A DNA stretch of 64,000 nucleotides from Tsuneonella troitsensis (GTDB lineage Bacteria > Pseudomonadota > Alphaproteobacteria > Sphingomonadales > Sphingomonadaceae): positions 302,858-366,857 of the forward strand of contig NZ_LMAU01000004.1 of assembly GCF_001441535.1 (NCBI RefSeq). Direction: 5' to 3'. Below are positions 28,691 to 41,465 of this stretch, one piece after another. The notes below the pieces were generated by a model that did no database searches, had not been told where the DNA came from, and saw only the letters and a program-made list of their open reading frames with translations. Positions within the stretch are counted from its first letter, which is position 1. Every line of letters starts with the position of its first letter. Both the position numbers and the translations under genes were made by a program.

Positions 28691-28819
28691 ATGGCCAAGA
28701 AGCTGCTCATCGCCCTAGGTGCTGCCGCCATCACGCTCACCGCCACCGCCTGCAACACCGTGAAGGGTGTCGGCCGCGACATCGAGTCGGTCGGCGAAGC
28801 GGGCGACCGCGCGATCTAA
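28691..28819 (+). CDS. Entericidin-like small lipoprotein
   Basis: The 42-residue product has a Lys-rich start, a hydrophobic helix and a lipobox TATAC, with mature 'CNTVKGVGRDIESVGEAGDRAI', the Cys-Asn-Thr-x-x-Gly-x-Gly-Arg-Asp pattern of EcnA/EcnB. Entericidins are small stress-associated lipoproteins of the inner face of the outer membrane or inner membrane. A GAAAAGGGAAA ribosome site precedes ATG 28691. Too short for many gene finders. Confidence 0.85.
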   Translation: MAKKLLIALGAAAITLTATACNTVKGVGRDIESVGEAGDRAI

Positions 28820-28868
28820 TTCACTGCGATAACCAAGCCCGCAAGGGTCGCAAGGAGCGCTCGTCGGC

Positions 28869-29324
28869 CTAGCCGGCGGGCGTTTTTCGTTTGCTGGTCC
28901 AGCCGCCCGCGCGCGCGCGCCGCTCGCGCACGATCAGCCAGGCGAGCAGGCCGAGCGGGCCCGCCATGAACGTGGCGACCAGGAACGGCGCCTGGAACAC
29001 GCGGGAGAATCCCTTGGCGTCGGCATCGCGGGCGATCCACAGCCCGGCGAACAGGTCCAGCGCCAGGTAGTGCGTCCACCCGATCGCCACCCCCGCGTCG
29101 GTCGCGAAGATCGATCGCACGCCCTCTACCGTGGTGAAATCCACGCCCCCACCCCCGCCGCGCGTCAGGACCGTGACCAGGCCGACGGTGTAGAAGAGGC
29201 ACAGCAGCGCCACCCCGGCATAGAGCACGCTCGCCAGCGCGAGCGGCTTGCGCGGCAGGGCGATCAGCACGACCCAAGCCGCGAGCGCGACGAGGTTCGC
29301 CAGGCTGAAGACCGCCTGCCACAC
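28869..29324 (-). CDS. ABA4-like (DUF4281) membrane protein
   Basis: The 151-residue protein has four hydrophobic segments and 'HYLALDLFAGLWIARDADAKGF', the signature of the ABA4-like family, named for a plant protein needed in neoxanthin synthesis; bacterial members are uncharacterised. The long open frame reaches 29390, but the residues before 29324 overlap gcvPB and are not family-like. GTG 29324 starts directly before the first helix and lies a few bases after the gcvPB stop. A role in carotenoid or membrane biology is inference. Confidence 0.68.
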   Translation of the reverse strand: MWQAVFSLANLVALAAWVVLIALPRKPLALASVLYAGVALLCLFYTVGLVTVLTRGGGGGVDFTTVEGVRSIFATDAGVAIGWTHYLALDLFAGLWIARDADAKGFSRVFQAPFLVATFMAGPLGLLAWLIVRERRARAGGWTSKRKTPAG

Positions 29325-29329
29325 GGGCG

Positions 29330-30937
29330 TTACGCCCCGCCCTGCTCGCTGCGCGTCGGCGGGCCGCCGGGCACCTCTGGCTCGCTCCACGCCAGCACCG
29401 GCTTGCGCGCGGCCAGCGTTTCGTCGAGCCGCCGCCGCGGGGCGTGAATCGGCGCGTTCTTCAGCGTTTCGTCACCCGCCCGGGCGCGCTCGGCAAGCGA
29501 ACGCAGCGCGACGATCAGCTGGTCTAGTCCCGCCTTGCTCTCGGTCTCGGTCGGCTCGACGAGCATCGCGCCGTGGACCACCAGCGGGAAGTACATCGTC
29601 ATCGGGTGGAAGCCCTCGTCGATCATGCCCTTCGCCAGGTCGAGGGTGGAGAGCCCGCCCGCGAACTCCTTGTCGCTGAACAGCGCCTCGTGCATGCACG
29701 GCCCGCTGTGACCGAACGGCGCGTCGAGCACGTCGTCCAGGCTGCGCAGCAGGTAGTTCGCGTTCAGCACCGCGTCGCCCGACACCTGCCGCAACCCGTC
29801 CGCTCCGTGGCTGAGGATGTAGGCGAGCGCGCGCGTGAACATGCCCATCTGGCCGTGGAACGCACTCATCCGGCCGAAAGTGTGCGGATGCTCGGCGCCG
29901 GCGTTTTCCTCCTCGATCAGGTCCACGGTGCCATCGGCGCGGCGCGCGGTGAACGGCAGCGGACCATACGGGCTCAGCGCCTCGCTCAGCACGACCGGGC
30001 CGGACCCGGGTCCGCCGCCGCCGTGCGGGGTGGAGAACGTCTTGTGCAGGTTGATGTGCATCGCATCGACGCCCAGGTCGCCCGGACGCACCCGGCCGAC
30101 GATCGCGTTGAAGTTCGCCCCGTCGCAATAGACGTATCCGCCCACGGCATGGACGGCGTCGGAGATCGCCTTCATGTCGCGCTCGAACAAGCCGCAGGTG
30201 TTGGGGTTGGTAATCATCACCCCTGCAACGTCGGGGCCGAGCCGCGCCTTCAGCGCTTCCAGGTCCACCCTGCCCTCGCTCGTGGCGGGAATGTTCTCGA
30301 CCCGGTAGCCCGCGAAAGCCGCGGTGGCCGGGTTTGTGCCGTGGGCGCTTTCGGGAACGAGGATGACCTCGCGCGCATCGCCCTTCGCCTCGAGCGCGGC
30401 GCGGATGCAGAGGATGCCGCACAGTTCGCCGTGCGCGCCCGCCTTCGGCGTCATCGCGACGCCGTGCATTCCGGTCAGTTCGATCAGCCAGAACGCCAGT
30501 TCGTTGATGACTTCCAGCGCGCCGCGAACGGTATCGACCGGCTGCAGCGGGTGCACGTCGAGGAAGCCCGGCATCCGCGCGACCTTTTCGTTCAGGCGCG
30601 GATTGTGCTTCATCGTGCAACTGCCGAGCGGGAATAGCCCCAGGTCGATCGCGTAGTTCTGGCGGCTGAGGCGCGTGTAGTGGCGCACGGTCTCGGGTTC
30701 GGACAGACCCGGCAGCCCGATCGGGGTGGACCTGGCAAGTCCGCCGAGGCGGTTGGCACCCCCAACGAAATCATCCGGCACGTCGGGCAGGTCGACACCG
30801 GTCGTCTCGAAAGTGCCGATCTCGAAAATCAGCGGCTCTTCGAGCATCAGGGCCTTGTTGCCCGTGGCGGTTCCGGCACCGCCGCGACGGTCGAGATTGA
30901 GTGCCGGCCGCCAGCCGCTCTTGTTCGGCGCGTTCAT
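29330..30937 (-). CDS. gcvPB: Glycine dehydrogenase (decarboxylating) subunit 2
   Basis: This is the PLP-binding half of the glycine cleavage P-protein, which decarboxylates glycine and passes aminomethyl to GcvH. The 535-residue product has '[14 protein letters not shown]', '[18 protein letters not shown]' and the PLP lysine site '[21 protein letters not shown]'. ATG 30937 overlaps the gcvPA stop by four bases (ATGA). The C-terminus (after about residue 500) is a variable extension. Confidence 0.95.
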   Translation of the reverse strand: MNAPNKSGWRPALNLDRRGGAGTATGNKALMLEEPLIFEIGTFETTGVDLPDVPDDFVGGANRLGGLARSTPIGLPGLSEPETVRHYTRLSRQNYAIDLGLFPLGSCTMKHNPRLNEKVARMPGFLDVHPLQPVDTVRGALEVINELAFWLIELTGMHGVAMTPKAGAHGELCGILCIRAALEAKGDAREVILVPESAHGTNPATAAFAGYRVENIPATSEGRVDLEALKARLGPDVAGVMITNPNTCGLFERDMKAISDAVHAVGGYVYCDGANFNAIVGRVRPGDLGVDAMHINLHKTFSTPHGGGGPGSGPVVLSEALSPYGPLPFTARRADGTVDLIEEENAGAEHPHTFGRMSAFHGQMGMFTRALAYILSHGADGLRQVSGDAVLNANYLLRSLDDVLDAPFGHSGPCMHEALFSDKEFAGGLSTLDLAKGMIDEGFHPMTMYFPLVVHGAMLVEPTETESKAGLDQLIVALRSLAERARAGDETLKNAPIHAPRRRLDETLAARKPVLAWSEPEVPGGPPTRSEQGGA

Positions 30938-32295
30938 GCCAGCACCTCCTTCAGTGCGGAGCAGAGGATTTCGATGTCCTCCTCGGTCGTGGTTTCGGTT
31001 ACCGCGATCACGAGGCCCTTCGACAGGGCTTCGACGCCGGGGAACAGACGGCCGAGCGACACACCGGCGAGGATTTTTCGATCTGCAAGAGTACGAACCA
31101 CCGTGCGTGCATCGACCGGCAGCATCACCGTGAATTCGTTGAAGAACGCATCGTTCAGCACCGTGACGCCCGGAACCTGCGCCAGGCAATCGGCGGCCAG
31201 ACAGGCAAGCCTGTGATTTTCCGCTGCAAGCCGGCGCAATCCGGCCTCCCCCAGCAGGGTGAGGTGAACGGTGAACGCCAGCGCACACAGGCCCGAATTG
31301 GTGCAGATGTTGCTGGTCGCCTTTTCGCGGCGAATGTGCTGTTCGCGGGTGGACAGCGTCAGGACGAAGCCGCGCTTGCCCTCTGCGTCGACCGTTTCGC
31401 CGCACAGCCGCCCCGGCATCTGCCGCACGTGCTTGGGATCGCGAACGGCGAAAAGCCCAAGATAAGGACCACCGAACTGCAGGCCGACGCCAATGGACTG
31501 GCCCTCGCCGACCACGATGTCCGCGCCCATCTCGCCCGGCGATCTGATCGCGCCGAGCGCCACCGGCTCGGTATTGACCGCAATCAGCAGCGCGCCCTTC
31601 GCATGCGCCGCCTCAGCGATCGGGGCCAGGTCGAATACGCGCCCCAGGATGTCGGGATACTGGACGACAACGCAGCTGGTCGTGTCGTCGATCCGTGCGA
31701 TCAGCCCCTCGATGTCGGGTGCCCCCTGGATCGAAGGCAGTGCATCGGCGATCTCGTCGGCGGTGAACTTGGCCATCGTGCGGATCGTTTCGGCATAGTG
31801 CGGGTGCAATGCGCCCGACAGCACCACGCGATCGCGCTTCGTGACCCGTCCGGCCATCGCTACCGCTTCCCAGCAAGCCGTGGAGCCGTCGTACATCGAG
31901 GCGTTCGCGACCGCGCAGCCATAGAGGCGGGCGACCTGGCTCTGGAATTCGAACAGCATCTGCAGCGTGCCCTGCGCGATCTCGGGCTGGTACGGCGTGT
32001 AGGCCGTCAGGAACTCGCCGCGCTGGATCACGTGGTCGACGGTCGCCGGAACGTGGTGGCGATAGGCCCCCGCCCCGCAGAAGAAGGCCGCGTCCGCCGC
32101 GGCCAGGTTCTTCTTCGACAGGCGCCGCATGTGCTTTTCGACCGCCATCTCGCTGGCGTGCAGCGGCAGACCCGCGATCGGTCCGTCGAGGTGGAGTCCG
32201 TCCGGCACATCGACGAACAGCGCGTCGATCGACGGAGCGCCGATTACGTTGAGCATGGCCGAACGGTCGGCGTCGGTCAGGGGAAGATAGCGCAT
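30934..32295 (-). CDS. gcvPA: Glycine dehydrogenase (decarboxylating) subunit 1
   Basis: The first half of the split P-protein; with GcvPB it forms the decarboxylase. The 453-residue product has '[27 protein letters not shown]', '[24 protein letters not shown]' and '[20 protein letters not shown]'. It starts 11 bp after gcvH. The split-subunit form is usual in this lineage. Confidence 0.96.
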   Translation of the reverse strand: MRYLPLTDADRSAMLNVIGAPSIDALFVDVPDGLHLDGPIAGLPLHASEMAVEKHMRRLSKKNLAAADAAFFCGAGAYRHHVPATVDHVIQRGEFLTAYTPYQPEIAQGTLQMLFEFQSQVARLYGCAVANASMYDGSTACWEAVAMAGRVTKRDRVVLSGALHPHYAETIRTMAKFTADEIADALPSIQGAPDIEGLIARIDDTTSCVVVQYPDILGRVFDLAPIAEAAHAKGALLIAVNTEPVALGAIRSPGEMGADIVVGEGQSIGVGLQFGGPYLGLFAVRDPKHVRQMPGRLCGETVDAEGKRGFVLTLSTREQHIRREKATSNICTNSGLCALAFTVHLTLLGEAGLRRLAAENHRLACLAADCLAQVPGVTVLNDAFFNEFTVMLPVDARTVVRTLADRKILAGVSLGRLFPGVEALSKGLVIAVTETTTEEDIEILCSALKEVLA

Positions 32296-32306
32296 GGGAT
32301 TTCCCG

Positions 32307-32678
32307 TCAGAGGGTGTCGCAGAATGCCTTGTAGGCGGCTTCGTCCATCAGCCCGTCGAGTTCGCCGACATCCGAGATCGTCAGCTTGAAGAACCAGCCG
32401 TCGCCCTCGGGCGCGGTGTTCACCAACGCGGGGTCGTCTTCCAGCGAAGGGTTGCCCTCGGTCACGGTGCCGCTGACGGGCGAATAGACGTCGCTCGCGG
32501 CCTTGACGCTCTCGACGACGGCCGCTTCCCCGCCCTTCGCCAGTGCGGTGCCCTCGGCGGGCACTTCGACGAACACGATGTCGCCGAGCTGCCCTTGCGC
32601 ATAATCGGTGATGCCAACGGTGGCGGTATCGCCGTCGACTTCGACCCATTCGTGATCCTGGGTGAAATAGCGGGTCAT
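32307..32678 (-). CDS. gcvH: Glycine cleavage system H protein
   Basis: GcvH carries the lipoyl arm that shuttles aminomethyl between P, T and L proteins. The 123-residue product has '[40 protein letters not shown]' and the lipoyl lysine in '[14 protein letters not shown]' (about residue 59). It overlaps the gcvT stop by four bases. Confidence 0.97.
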   Translation of the reverse strand: MTRYFTQDHEWVEVDGDTATVGITDYAQGQLGDIVFVEVPAEGTALAKGGEAAVVESVKAASDVYSPVSGTVTEGNPSLEDDPALVNTAPEGDGWFFKLTISDVGELDGLMDEAAYKAFCDTL

Positions 32679-33814
32679 TGGGTCGTTCCCTTGCGGCGGT
32701 ATCGGTGTTGGACGAACGGCAGCGGGACCACCCGTGCGGGCAGCGGTTTGCCGCGGACTTCGATTTCGAGCGCGGTGCCTTCGGCGGCGTGGCCGACGTC
32801 GACATAGGCGACCGCGACGGGGTGGCCGAGCGTGGGCGAGAAGCCGCCGCTGGTGACGCTGCCGACCGCGTTGCTACCGGCGAACACTTCGGCCCCTTCG
32901 CGCGCGGCCTGCCGGCCGTCGAGCGCCAAGCCGACCCACTTGCGCGCGGTCCCTTCGGCGATTTCGCGCAGGATGCGGTCGGCTCCGGGAAAACCGCCCT
33001 CGATCCGTCGCCGCTTGTTGATGCCGAAAGTCAGCCCGGCCTCGATCGGCGACGTCTCGGGCGACAGGTCGTGGCCGTAGAGCGGAAGCCCCGCCTCGAG
33101 CCGCAGGGAATCGCGCGCGCCCAGTCCGATCGGCTTCACCTGGGGCTCGGCGCAAAGCAGATCGGCGACGGTCTCGGCCGCTTCGGCGGGGATCGAGATT
33201 TCGAACCCGTCCTCGCCGGTATAGCCCGATCGGCTGATCGTTGCCGGATGTCCGGCGATGGTGAAGGACCCGAATTGCATGAACGTCAGCGTGTCGAGCG
33301 AATGGTCGCCCACTGCATGGCGCGCCAGCGCCGTCGCAGCTTCCGGTCCCTGCAATGCGAGCAAGGCCTGATCGTCGAGGTGATTGAGGCCGATCTCGTC
33401 GGGCAGATGCTCGCGCAAGTGGCCGATGTCGTCCCACTTGGTCGCGCCGTTGACGACGAGATAGATCGCATCCGGCCAGCGCTGGACCATCAAGTCGTCG
33501 AGCACGCCGCCGTTGTCGTCGAGCAGCAGCGAATAGCGCTGCTGGCCGACCTTGAGGGTGGCGAGGTCGATCGGGAGCAGCGCCTCGATCGCGGCGTCTA
33601 GGCCCTCTCCCGTCAGCAGCAACTGGCCCATGTGGCTGACGTCGAACAGGCCCGCGTGGTTACGGGTCCATTCGTGTTCGGCCAGGATGCCCTCATACTG
33701 GATGGGCATGTCGTAGCCGGCGAACGGCACCATCCGTGCGCCGCGTGCGCGGTGCCAGCCGTCGAGCGGCAGGACTTCGGGTTCGATCTGCTCTTCGTCT
33801 TCGCTCACGCGCAT
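32675..33814 (-). CDS. gcvT: Aminomethyltransferase (glycine cleavage T protein)
   Basis: GcvT transfers the aminomethyl carbon to tetrahydrofolate, releasing ammonia. The 379-residue product has '[45 protein letters not shown]' and '[16 protein letters not shown]', family cores. The start ATG 33814 has a weak GGGA site that lies inside the sequence complementary to aptamer II; GTG 33808 is an alternative. It is the first gene of gcvT-H-PA-PB under a glycine riboswitch. Confidence 0.96.
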   Translation of the reverse strand: MRVSEDEEQIEPEVLPLDGWHRARGARMVPFAGYDMPIQYEGILAEHEWTRNHAGLFDVSHMGQLLLTGEGLDAAIEALLPIDLATLKVGQQRYSLLLDDNGGVLDDLMVQRWPDAIYLVVNGATKWDDIGHLREHLPDEIGLNHLDDQALLALQGPEAATALARHAVGDHSLDTLTFMQFGSFTIAGHPATISRSGYTGEDGFEISIPAEAAETVADLLCAEPQVKPIGLGARDSLRLEAGLPLYGHDLSPETSPIEAGLTFGINKRRRIEGGFPGADRILREIAEGTARKWVGLALDGRQAAREGAEVFAGSNAVGSVTSGGFSPTLGHPVAVAYVDVGHAAEGTALEIEVRGKPLPARVVPLPFVQHRYRRKGTTQ

Positions 33815-33815
33815 A

Positions 33816-33877
33816 TCCCGACAGCGCGGCCGATGCCCGGCTGGGACACCTCGAAACCGCTGCCCCCTCTGTCGGGA
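33816..33877 (-). promoter_or_regulatory. Predicted expression platform of the glycine riboswitch
   Basis: The minus-strand sequence CTGTCGGGA (33824-33816), directly before the gcvT ATG, is perfectly complementary to TCCCGACAG (33877-33869) in the 3' part of aptamer II. When the aptamer folds around glycine, that strand would be engaged and the weak ribosome site freed; otherwise the 9-bp helix hides it. An on-switch by translational control is my inference. Confidence 0.5.
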
Positions 33878-34047
33878 AACCTGAGAGTTTGGCCGGGCAT
33901 TGCACCCGGCTTACACCGTCGGTGGCTCCGCCACCGCGGCGGAGCGCTTTCCAGAGTGTCGATAGCGGCACACGGTCCCTTGGCCTGAGAGTTTCCGGGG
34001 CGGTTGCTCCTTCGGCGCCGCGAGGGTTTCCCCCCGCAGGCTCTCCC
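33861..34047 (-). promoter_or_regulatory. Tandem glycine riboswitch
   Basis: Two glycine aptamers lie in tandem upstream of gcvT. Aptamer I (about 34047-33950) has GGGAGAG, GCCGAAGGAGCAA, CTCTCAGGC and ACTCTGGA in the consensus order. Aptamer II (about 33948-33861) has CACCGACGGTGTAAG, a GCCGGG/CCCGGC hairpin, CTCTCAGG and ACAGAGGGGG. The pair is the standard cooperative glycine sensor, which usually activates gcv expression. The rest of the gap to the MFS gene at 34211 has a possible TTGACC box (34118-34113) but no clear -10. Confidence 0.93.
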
Positions 34048-34210
34048 ATGTGCGCTTGCCGCGGAATCGCTTCTGCGGCCGACGACTGCGCGATGCTGCA
34101 TCGCGGCGCGGCGGTCAATGGGCGATCGGAGGCAGCGTGTATTTCACTCCCACACGGACATTTCGCCCGGCCCGATTGCGCGGCTTTGGCGGCACGGATA
34201 GACGACGCGA

Positions 34211-35764
34211 ATGACAGCAGCCCTCCCGCGCCAGCGCAATTCGATCATCGGCGACAGGGCACCGTATTTCTGGGCCGGATGCGCCGCGATCAGCGCGGGC
34301 GTGCTGCTCCACCTCCCCATGCTGGGCCATGCCCATCACATGGCTGGCAATCGGCTCGCCGGCATGCCGATGGATCCGTGGATGTACCTCGGCATGGCTC
34401 TCATCGCGCTGGGCGTTCCGCTCGCCTGCTGGGGCGCGTTGCCCGGGCAGCGCACCCCTCACGGCGATGCGGCCGGCACCAATTACGAGGCGCCCGACAC
34501 GACCCCGCTCGGACGGTGGCACGCCGCCGTCCTTTTGGTGCTGACGATGGGTCTGGTGATCGACGTGATGAAGCCCGCCACGCTGGGCTTCGTATTGCCC
34601 GGCCTCACCGCAGAATACGGCATCCCGAAATCGACCGCCGCGTTTCTGCCGTTCGTCGCGCTGGCAGGGACGACCGTGGGCTCCTTCCTGTGGGGCTGGC
34701 TGGCCGACGTCTACGGCCGCCGGGTGTCGATCCTGTTGTCCACGATCCTGTTCGCGGCAACCGCGATCTGCGGTGCCATGCCGACATTCGGCTGGAACCT
34801 GGTCATGTGCTTCCTGATGGGCGCATCCGCGGGCGGGATGCTGCCGGTCGTCTACACCCTGCTTGCCGAAGTCATGCCGCCCCGGCACCGATCGTGGGTG
34901 CTGGTGCTGGTCGGCGGGACGGGCCTTGTGGGCGGATACCTTGCCGCCAGCGCCGCCGCGCATGCGTTCGAGCCCGAATACGGTTGGCGCGTGCTCTGGC
35001 TGCAGGGCTTCCCGAGTGCCTTGCTGTTGCTCGCACTGGCGCGCTTCATCCCCGAATCGCCGCGCTTCCTGGCCGAACAGGGTCGCACCGAAGAAATCGA
35101 CCGGATGCGCGAGCGCTTCGGTATCGTGCCCATCCCCAGGGTCGAGGCGCCCGTCGATGCGCCCGTGGCGCACACGCGGCATTCCCGCCTTACCGCCGCG
35201 CTCGTGATCGCTGCGCTATCGTGGAGCTTCGTCAATTTCGGGCTGCTCCTGTGGTTGCCGACCGACTTGCAGGCGCGTGGGTACAGTTCGGAGATCGCCA
35301 GCGGAATCCTTGCCAGTTCGGCGCTTCTCGCCTTGCCCACCGTCGCGCTAGCAGCGTGGCTCTACAGTGCCTGGAGCAGCAAATGGACTTTGGTGGGCAC
35401 CGTCGTGCTGACGTTGCTCGGCCTGGTCGGTGCCCTGCTGCCGGCCGGGATACTCGCATCGCCTCCCGTCCTGGTGACGGTCATCGCCATGCTGATCGTC
35501 GGGACCAACGGCATGATCGCGGCCCTCCTGCCGTATACGGCGGAAAACTACGCGCTCGGCGTGCGCGGAAGGGCAACCGGCCTCGTCGCGGGGAGCAGCA
35601 AGTTCGGCGGCGTCGCGGTACAGGGCCTAGCCCTGTTCGGGCTGATCCCGACCCTCGGCGGCGCGGCGCTCGCGCTGCTGGTGCCCATGGGCCTGTCGGC
35701 AGCGCTGATCGCCTGGGCGGGACGCGAAACCCGCGGCCGGAGCCTGCGCGAACTGGAGGCGTAG
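34211..35764 (+). CDS. MFS transporter
   Basis: The 517-residue protein has about fourteen hydrophobic segments: two extra ones in the first 100 residues, then the 12-helix MFS core. 'FVALAGTTVGSFLWGWLADVYGRRVSIL' is the loop 2-3 signature (G-x-L-A-D-x-x-G-R-R), and 'RLWLQGFPSALLLLALARFIPESPRFLAEQGR' resembles sugar- or aromatic-acid-type carriers. The gene starts divergently from gcv and has no close neighbour on its strand, so the substrate is not clear. Confidence 0.83.
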   Translation: MTAALPRQRNSIIGDRAPYFWAGCAAISAGVLLHLPMLGHAHHMAGNRLAGMPMDPWMYLGMALIALGVPLACWGALPGQRTPHGDAAGTNYEAPDTTPLGRWHAAVLLVLTMGLVIDVMKPATLGFVLPGLTAEYGIPKSTAAFLPFVALAGTTVGSFLWGWLADVYGRRVSILLSTILFAATAICGAMPTFGWNLVMCFLMGASAGGMLPVVYTLLAEVMPPRHRSWVLVLVGGTGLVGGYLAASAAAHAFEPEYGWRVLWLQGFPSALLLLALARFIPESPRFLAEQGRTEEIDRMRERFGIVPIPRVEAPVDAPVAHTRHSRLTAALVIAALSWSFVNFGLLLWLPTDLQARGYSSEIASGILASSALLALPTVALAAWLYSAWSSKWTLVGTVVLTLLGLVGALLPAGILASPPVLVTVIAMLIVGTNGMIAALLPYTAENYALGVRGRATGLVAGSSKFGGVAVQGLALFGLIPTLGGAALALLVPMGLSAALIAWAGRETRGRSLRELEA

Positions 35765-35773
35765 CGCGCGCCG

Positions 35774-38407
<2,634 letters not shown>

Positions 38408-38427
38408 TTGGAATTCCCGGATGTGGC

Positions 38428-39474
38428 TCAGGCGGCCAGCGTAAAGGGTTCAAGGCCGGCGAGGCGGGTGACGACAGGCGGTGTGGGCAATGCGCGCGGC
38501 GTCAGCGCCTTCACCGCGTCGGCGATCGCGCGGATATGCGCGGGGGTCGAACCGCAGCAGCCGCCCAGTACGTTGACCTGGCCGTGATCCGCCCACTCGC
38601 GCACGAATGCCGCCGTCTGGTCGGGCCGCTCGTCGTAGGCACCCAGTTCGTTCGGCAGGCCGGCGTTGGGATAGACCATGATCGGCACGTCGGCGATCGC
38701 CGCCAAGGCCTTCACGTGCGGCCGCAACTGGGTTGCGCCGAACGAGCAGTTGAGGCCGATCGTCAGCGGCTTTGCGTGGCGGACGGCGTGCCAGAACGCC
38801 TCGACCGTGTGACCGGACAGGTTGCGCCCCGACAGGTCGGTCAGCGTCATCGACAGCATGATCGGCACCTCGCGTCCCAGGGCGCGCTCGAGCAGCTTCA
38901 CCGCCATGATCGCGGCCTTGGCGTTGAGCGTATCGAAGATCGTTTCGACCAGGATGAAGTCTGCCCCGCCCGCGACCAGCGCCTCGGCCTGCTCGCGATA
39001 GACGTCGACCAGCGTGTCCCAGTCGATCTCGCGATAGCCCGGGTCTTCGACGTCGGGCGACAGCGACAGCGTCTTGTTGGTCGGCCCGATCGCGCCTGCG
39101 ACGAAACGGGGGCGCCCATCCTTTGCCGCGAACTCGTCGGCCAGTTTGCGCGCCAGCTTCGCGCTCTCGACATTGATATCGCGCACGAGGTGCTCCGCGC
39201 CATAATCGGCCTGGCTGATGCGGTTCGCCGAGAACGTGTTGGTCTCGGCGATATCGGCGCCCGCCTCGAAATAGGCGCGGTGGATCGATTCCGGCACCGA
39301 CGGCTTGGTCAACGCGAGGATGTCGTTGTTGCCCTTCTGGTCGTGGCCGAGGTCGAGCGTTCCCGCATAATCGGCCTCGGACAGCTTCCAGTTCTGGATT
39401 TCGGTGCCGAACGCCCCGTCGGTGATGAGGATGCGCTTGGCGCACTCGGCGAGGAACTGTTCGCGCTTGGTCAT
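38428..39474 (-). CDS. metH: Methionine synthase, homocysteine-binding subunit
   Basis: The 348-residue product is the homocysteine S-methyltransferase domain of MetH as a separate protein. It has '[15 protein letters not shown]', '[14 protein letters not shown]' and the zinc-ligand Cys pair in '[14 protein letters not shown]', which together bind zinc and homocysteine. It should act with the 877-residue partner downstream. ATG 39474 overlaps the metF stop by four bases. Confidence 0.95.
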   Translation of the reverse strand: MTKREQFLAECAKRILITDGAFGTEIQNWKLSEADYAGTLDLGHDQKGNNDILALTKPSVPESIHRAYFEAGADIAETNTFSANRISQADYGAEHLVRDINVESAKLARKLADEFAAKDGRPRFVAGAIGPTNKTLSLSPDVEDPGYREIDWDTLVDVYREQAEALVAGGADFILVETIFDTLNAKAAIMAVKLLERALGREVPIMLSMTLTDLSGRNLSGHTVEAFWHAVRHAKPLTIGLNCSFGATQLRPHVKALAAIADVPIMVYPNAGLPNELGAYDERPDQTAAFVREWADHGQVNVLGGCCGSTPAHIRAIADAVKALTPRALPTPPVVTRLAGLEPFTLAA

Positions 39475-40376
39475 GCCGGGTCTCCCGACGGGCGGCGACC
39501 GAGCAGGTGGCAGATCGCGTAGCTCAGTTCGGCCCGGTTGAGGGTGTAGAAATGGAAATTGCGTACGTCGCCGGCGTAGAGGCGGCGGCACAGTTCGGCC
39601 GCGACGGTCGCGGACACGAGCTGGCGTGCGGCAGGCCGCTCGTCGAGGCCGTCGAACAAACGTTCCATCCATGGGGGTATCGCCGTGCCGCACAGCCCGC
39701 TCATCCGCTGCACCGATGCGAAGCTCATCACCGGCATGATCCCGGGTACAATCTCGGCCTCGATCCCTGCGGCTGCAGCCTTGTCGCGGAAACGGAAGAA
39801 GCATTCCGGTTCGAAGAAGAACTGGGTGATCGCGCGGCTGGCACCGGCATCGACCTTGCGCTTGAGGTTGTCGAGATCGGCGACTTCGTCGGCGCTGTCG
39901 GGGTGCTTTTCAGGGTAGGCGCCGACCGAGATCTCGAACGGGGCGATCCGCTTGAGGCCCGCCACGAGTTCTGCGGCATTGGCATAGCCCTGCGGGTGCG
40001 GCGCATAGGCTGCTCCCGGTTCGGCAACGTCGCCGCGCAGCGCCACGATGTGCCGCACGCCGATGTCCCAGTATTCGCGAGCGATTGCATCAATCTCGTC
40101 CCGCGTCGCATCGACGCAGGTGAGGTGTGCGGCCGCGGGAATGCCCGTTTCGCGGATGATCCGTTCGACCGCCGCGTGCGTGCGTTCGCGGGTCGAGCCG
40201 CCCGCGCCATACGTCACCGACACGAACTCGGGACGCAAGGGGGCGAGCGTCTGGACGCTGTCCCACAAGGTCTCGGCCATCTTCTCGGTCTTGGGCGGGA
40301 AGAATTCGAAGCTGACGCCGATGTCGCCAGGAAGCGAGGCATAGAGCGGTTCGGCGTGAGCGATTTCGGCGTTCAT
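39471..40376 (-). CDS. metF: 5,10-methylenetetrahydrofolate reductase
   Basis: MetF makes 5-methyltetrahydrofolate for MetH using FAD. The 301-residue product has 'VSFEFFPPKTEKMAETLWDSV', 'SVTYGAGGSTRERT', 'GVRHIVALRGDVAEPG' and 'TQFFFEPECFFRFRDKAAAAGI'. The ATG overlaps the sahR stop by four bases, and its own stop overlaps the metH start, so the four genes form one operon. Confidence 0.97.
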   Translation of the reverse strand: MNAEIAHAEPLYASLPGDIGVSFEFFPPKTEKMAETLWDSVQTLAPLRPEFVSVTYGAGGSTRERTHAAVERIIRETGIPAAAHLTCVDATRDEIDAIAREYWDIGVRHIVALRGDVAEPGAAYAPHPQGYANAAELVAGLKRIAPFEISVGAYPEKHPDSADEVADLDNLKRKVDAGASRAITQFFFEPECFFRFRDKAAAAGIEAEIVPGIMPVMSFASVQRMSGLCGTAIPPWMERLFDGLDERPAARQLVSATVAAELCRRLYAGDVRNFHFYTLNRAELSYAICHLLGRRPSGDPA

Positions 40377-41386
40377 CGTGTAGCTGCCCTGGTAGCGGAG
40401 GATCGGGTGCCGGCGGACTTTCGTCCGATCTGCGGCACGGCAGGCGCGATCCGCCGCCCGGTCCAGACCTTTACCGCCAGTTCGCCCCCGTCGACGGTTG
40501 CGCCCGGCTCGGCGACGAAGCCCTGCCGGCCCAGCATCGCTTCGATCTGGGCATCGTCGAAACCCAGCCGCGCATGGGCATGGGTGCGGCGCAGGTCCTC
40601 GCGGTCGTGTGCCGCCAGATCGACGATCGCTATGCGTCCACCCTCGCGGCATACCCGAGCGGCCTCTGCCAAGGCGTAGTCGGGCTGGTGCGCGTAGTGC
40701 AGCACCTGGTGAAACACGACGGTGTCGAAGCTTTGCGCAGCGAACGGAAGCGCGGCAAAATCGCCCTGGATAAGCTCCACACGGCCAGTCGGCAGGTTCT
40801 GCAGACGCGCCCTTGCAAGGCGAAGCATCTCGGGGCTCTTGTCCAACCCGGTGACATGCGACGAAGCAGGCTCGAGAAGTTCGGCGATCCGGCCGGTACC
40901 CGTGCCGATATCGAGCAATTCGCCCAGGCCATCTCCGCCGAGCGTGGCGAGCAAAGCCGCCTCGACCGCCTCGGCCGGGGCGAGCAGTGCGCGCAGCCGG
41001 TCCCATTCGCCGGCATGGCGGGCGAAGAATTCGGCCGCGCTCGCCTCGCGTGCCTCACGGATAGCGGCGAGGTGCCGGCGATCGTCGGCGCAGGTGCGCG
41101 CGAAGCTTTCGTCCTCTTCTTCCGCGGCGGCGAGCAAACGCGCGACTGCGCGCGAAACCTGTTCCCCCGCAGCGACGGACTGACGCAGGAACACCCAGCT
41201 TCCTTCGCGTCGCCGTTCGGCAAGACCCGAATCCGCCAGGATCGCGACGTGCCGCGAAACGCGCGGCTGGCTTTGCCCGAGGACGTGCGCAAGCTCGCCC
41301 ACGGCAAGCTCCATCGTTCCGATCAACCGCATGATGCGGAGCCGCGTGGAATCGCTTAGCGCGCGCATGATCGCTTCGATTGTCAT
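40373..41386 (-). CDS. sahR: SahR-type ArsR regulator fused to a methyltransferase domain
   Basis: The 337-residue protein has an ArsR helix-turn-helix at the N-terminus ('MRALSDSTRLRIMRLIG', 'ELAHVLGQSQPRVSRHVAILADSGL') and a class I SAM-methyltransferase domain from about residue 130 ('LLDIGTGTGRIAELLEP', 'VVFHQVLHYAHQPDYALAEAARVCREGGRIAIVD'). SahR regulators, known to control the methionine cycle in proteobacteria and to sense S-adenosylhomocysteine, have this fusion. I start at ATG 41386, which is where the ArsR domain begins; a TTG at 41422 is part of the -35 box. It heads the metF-metH operon. Confidence 0.85.
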   Translation of the reverse strand: MTIEAIMRALSDSTRLRIMRLIGTMELAVGELAHVLGQSQPRVSRHVAILADSGLAERRREGSWVFLRQSVAAGEQVSRAVARLLAAAEEEDESFARTCADDRRHLAAIREAREASAAEFFARHAGEWDRLRALLAPAEAVEAALLATLGGDGLGELLDIGTGTGRIAELLEPASSHVTGLDKSPEMLRLARARLQNLPTGRVELIQGDFAALPFAAQSFDTVVFHQVLHYAHQPDYALAEAARVCREGGRIAIVDLAAHDREDLRRTHAHARLGFDDAQIEAMLGRQGFVAEPGATVDGGELAVKVWTGRRIAPAVPQIGRKSAGTRSSATRAATR

Positions 41387-41391
41387 TCGAC

Positions 41392-41422
41392 ATATAAAGG
41401 TATCTTTATATCCGAATGTCAA
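41392..41422 (-). promoter_or_regulatory. SahR-type operator overlapping a near-leaderless promoter
   Basis: ATATAAAG (41392-41399) and CTTTATAT (41404-41411) form a perfect 8-bp inverted repeat with a four-base spacer, the type of AT-rich palindrome bound by ArsR and SahR proteins. On the minus strand TTGACA (41422-41417) and TTTATA (41398-41393) make a -35/-10 pair with 18-bp spacing, so the palindrome covers the -10. Transcription would start within about one base of ATG 41386. Confidence 0.72.
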
Positions 41423-41465
41423 CCGTATTCGCTATTCGAAATGCCCTGGATTTCCCAGCCTCATG

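Noticed and set aside
29325..29390. Upstream extension of the ABA4-like protein
   Set aside because: It overlaps the end of gcvPB and has no family similarity; GTG 29324 is better.
41386..41422. TTG start for sahR at 41422
   Set aside because: The TTG is the start of the TTGACA -35 box and the extra 12 residues read through the operator; no ribosome site.
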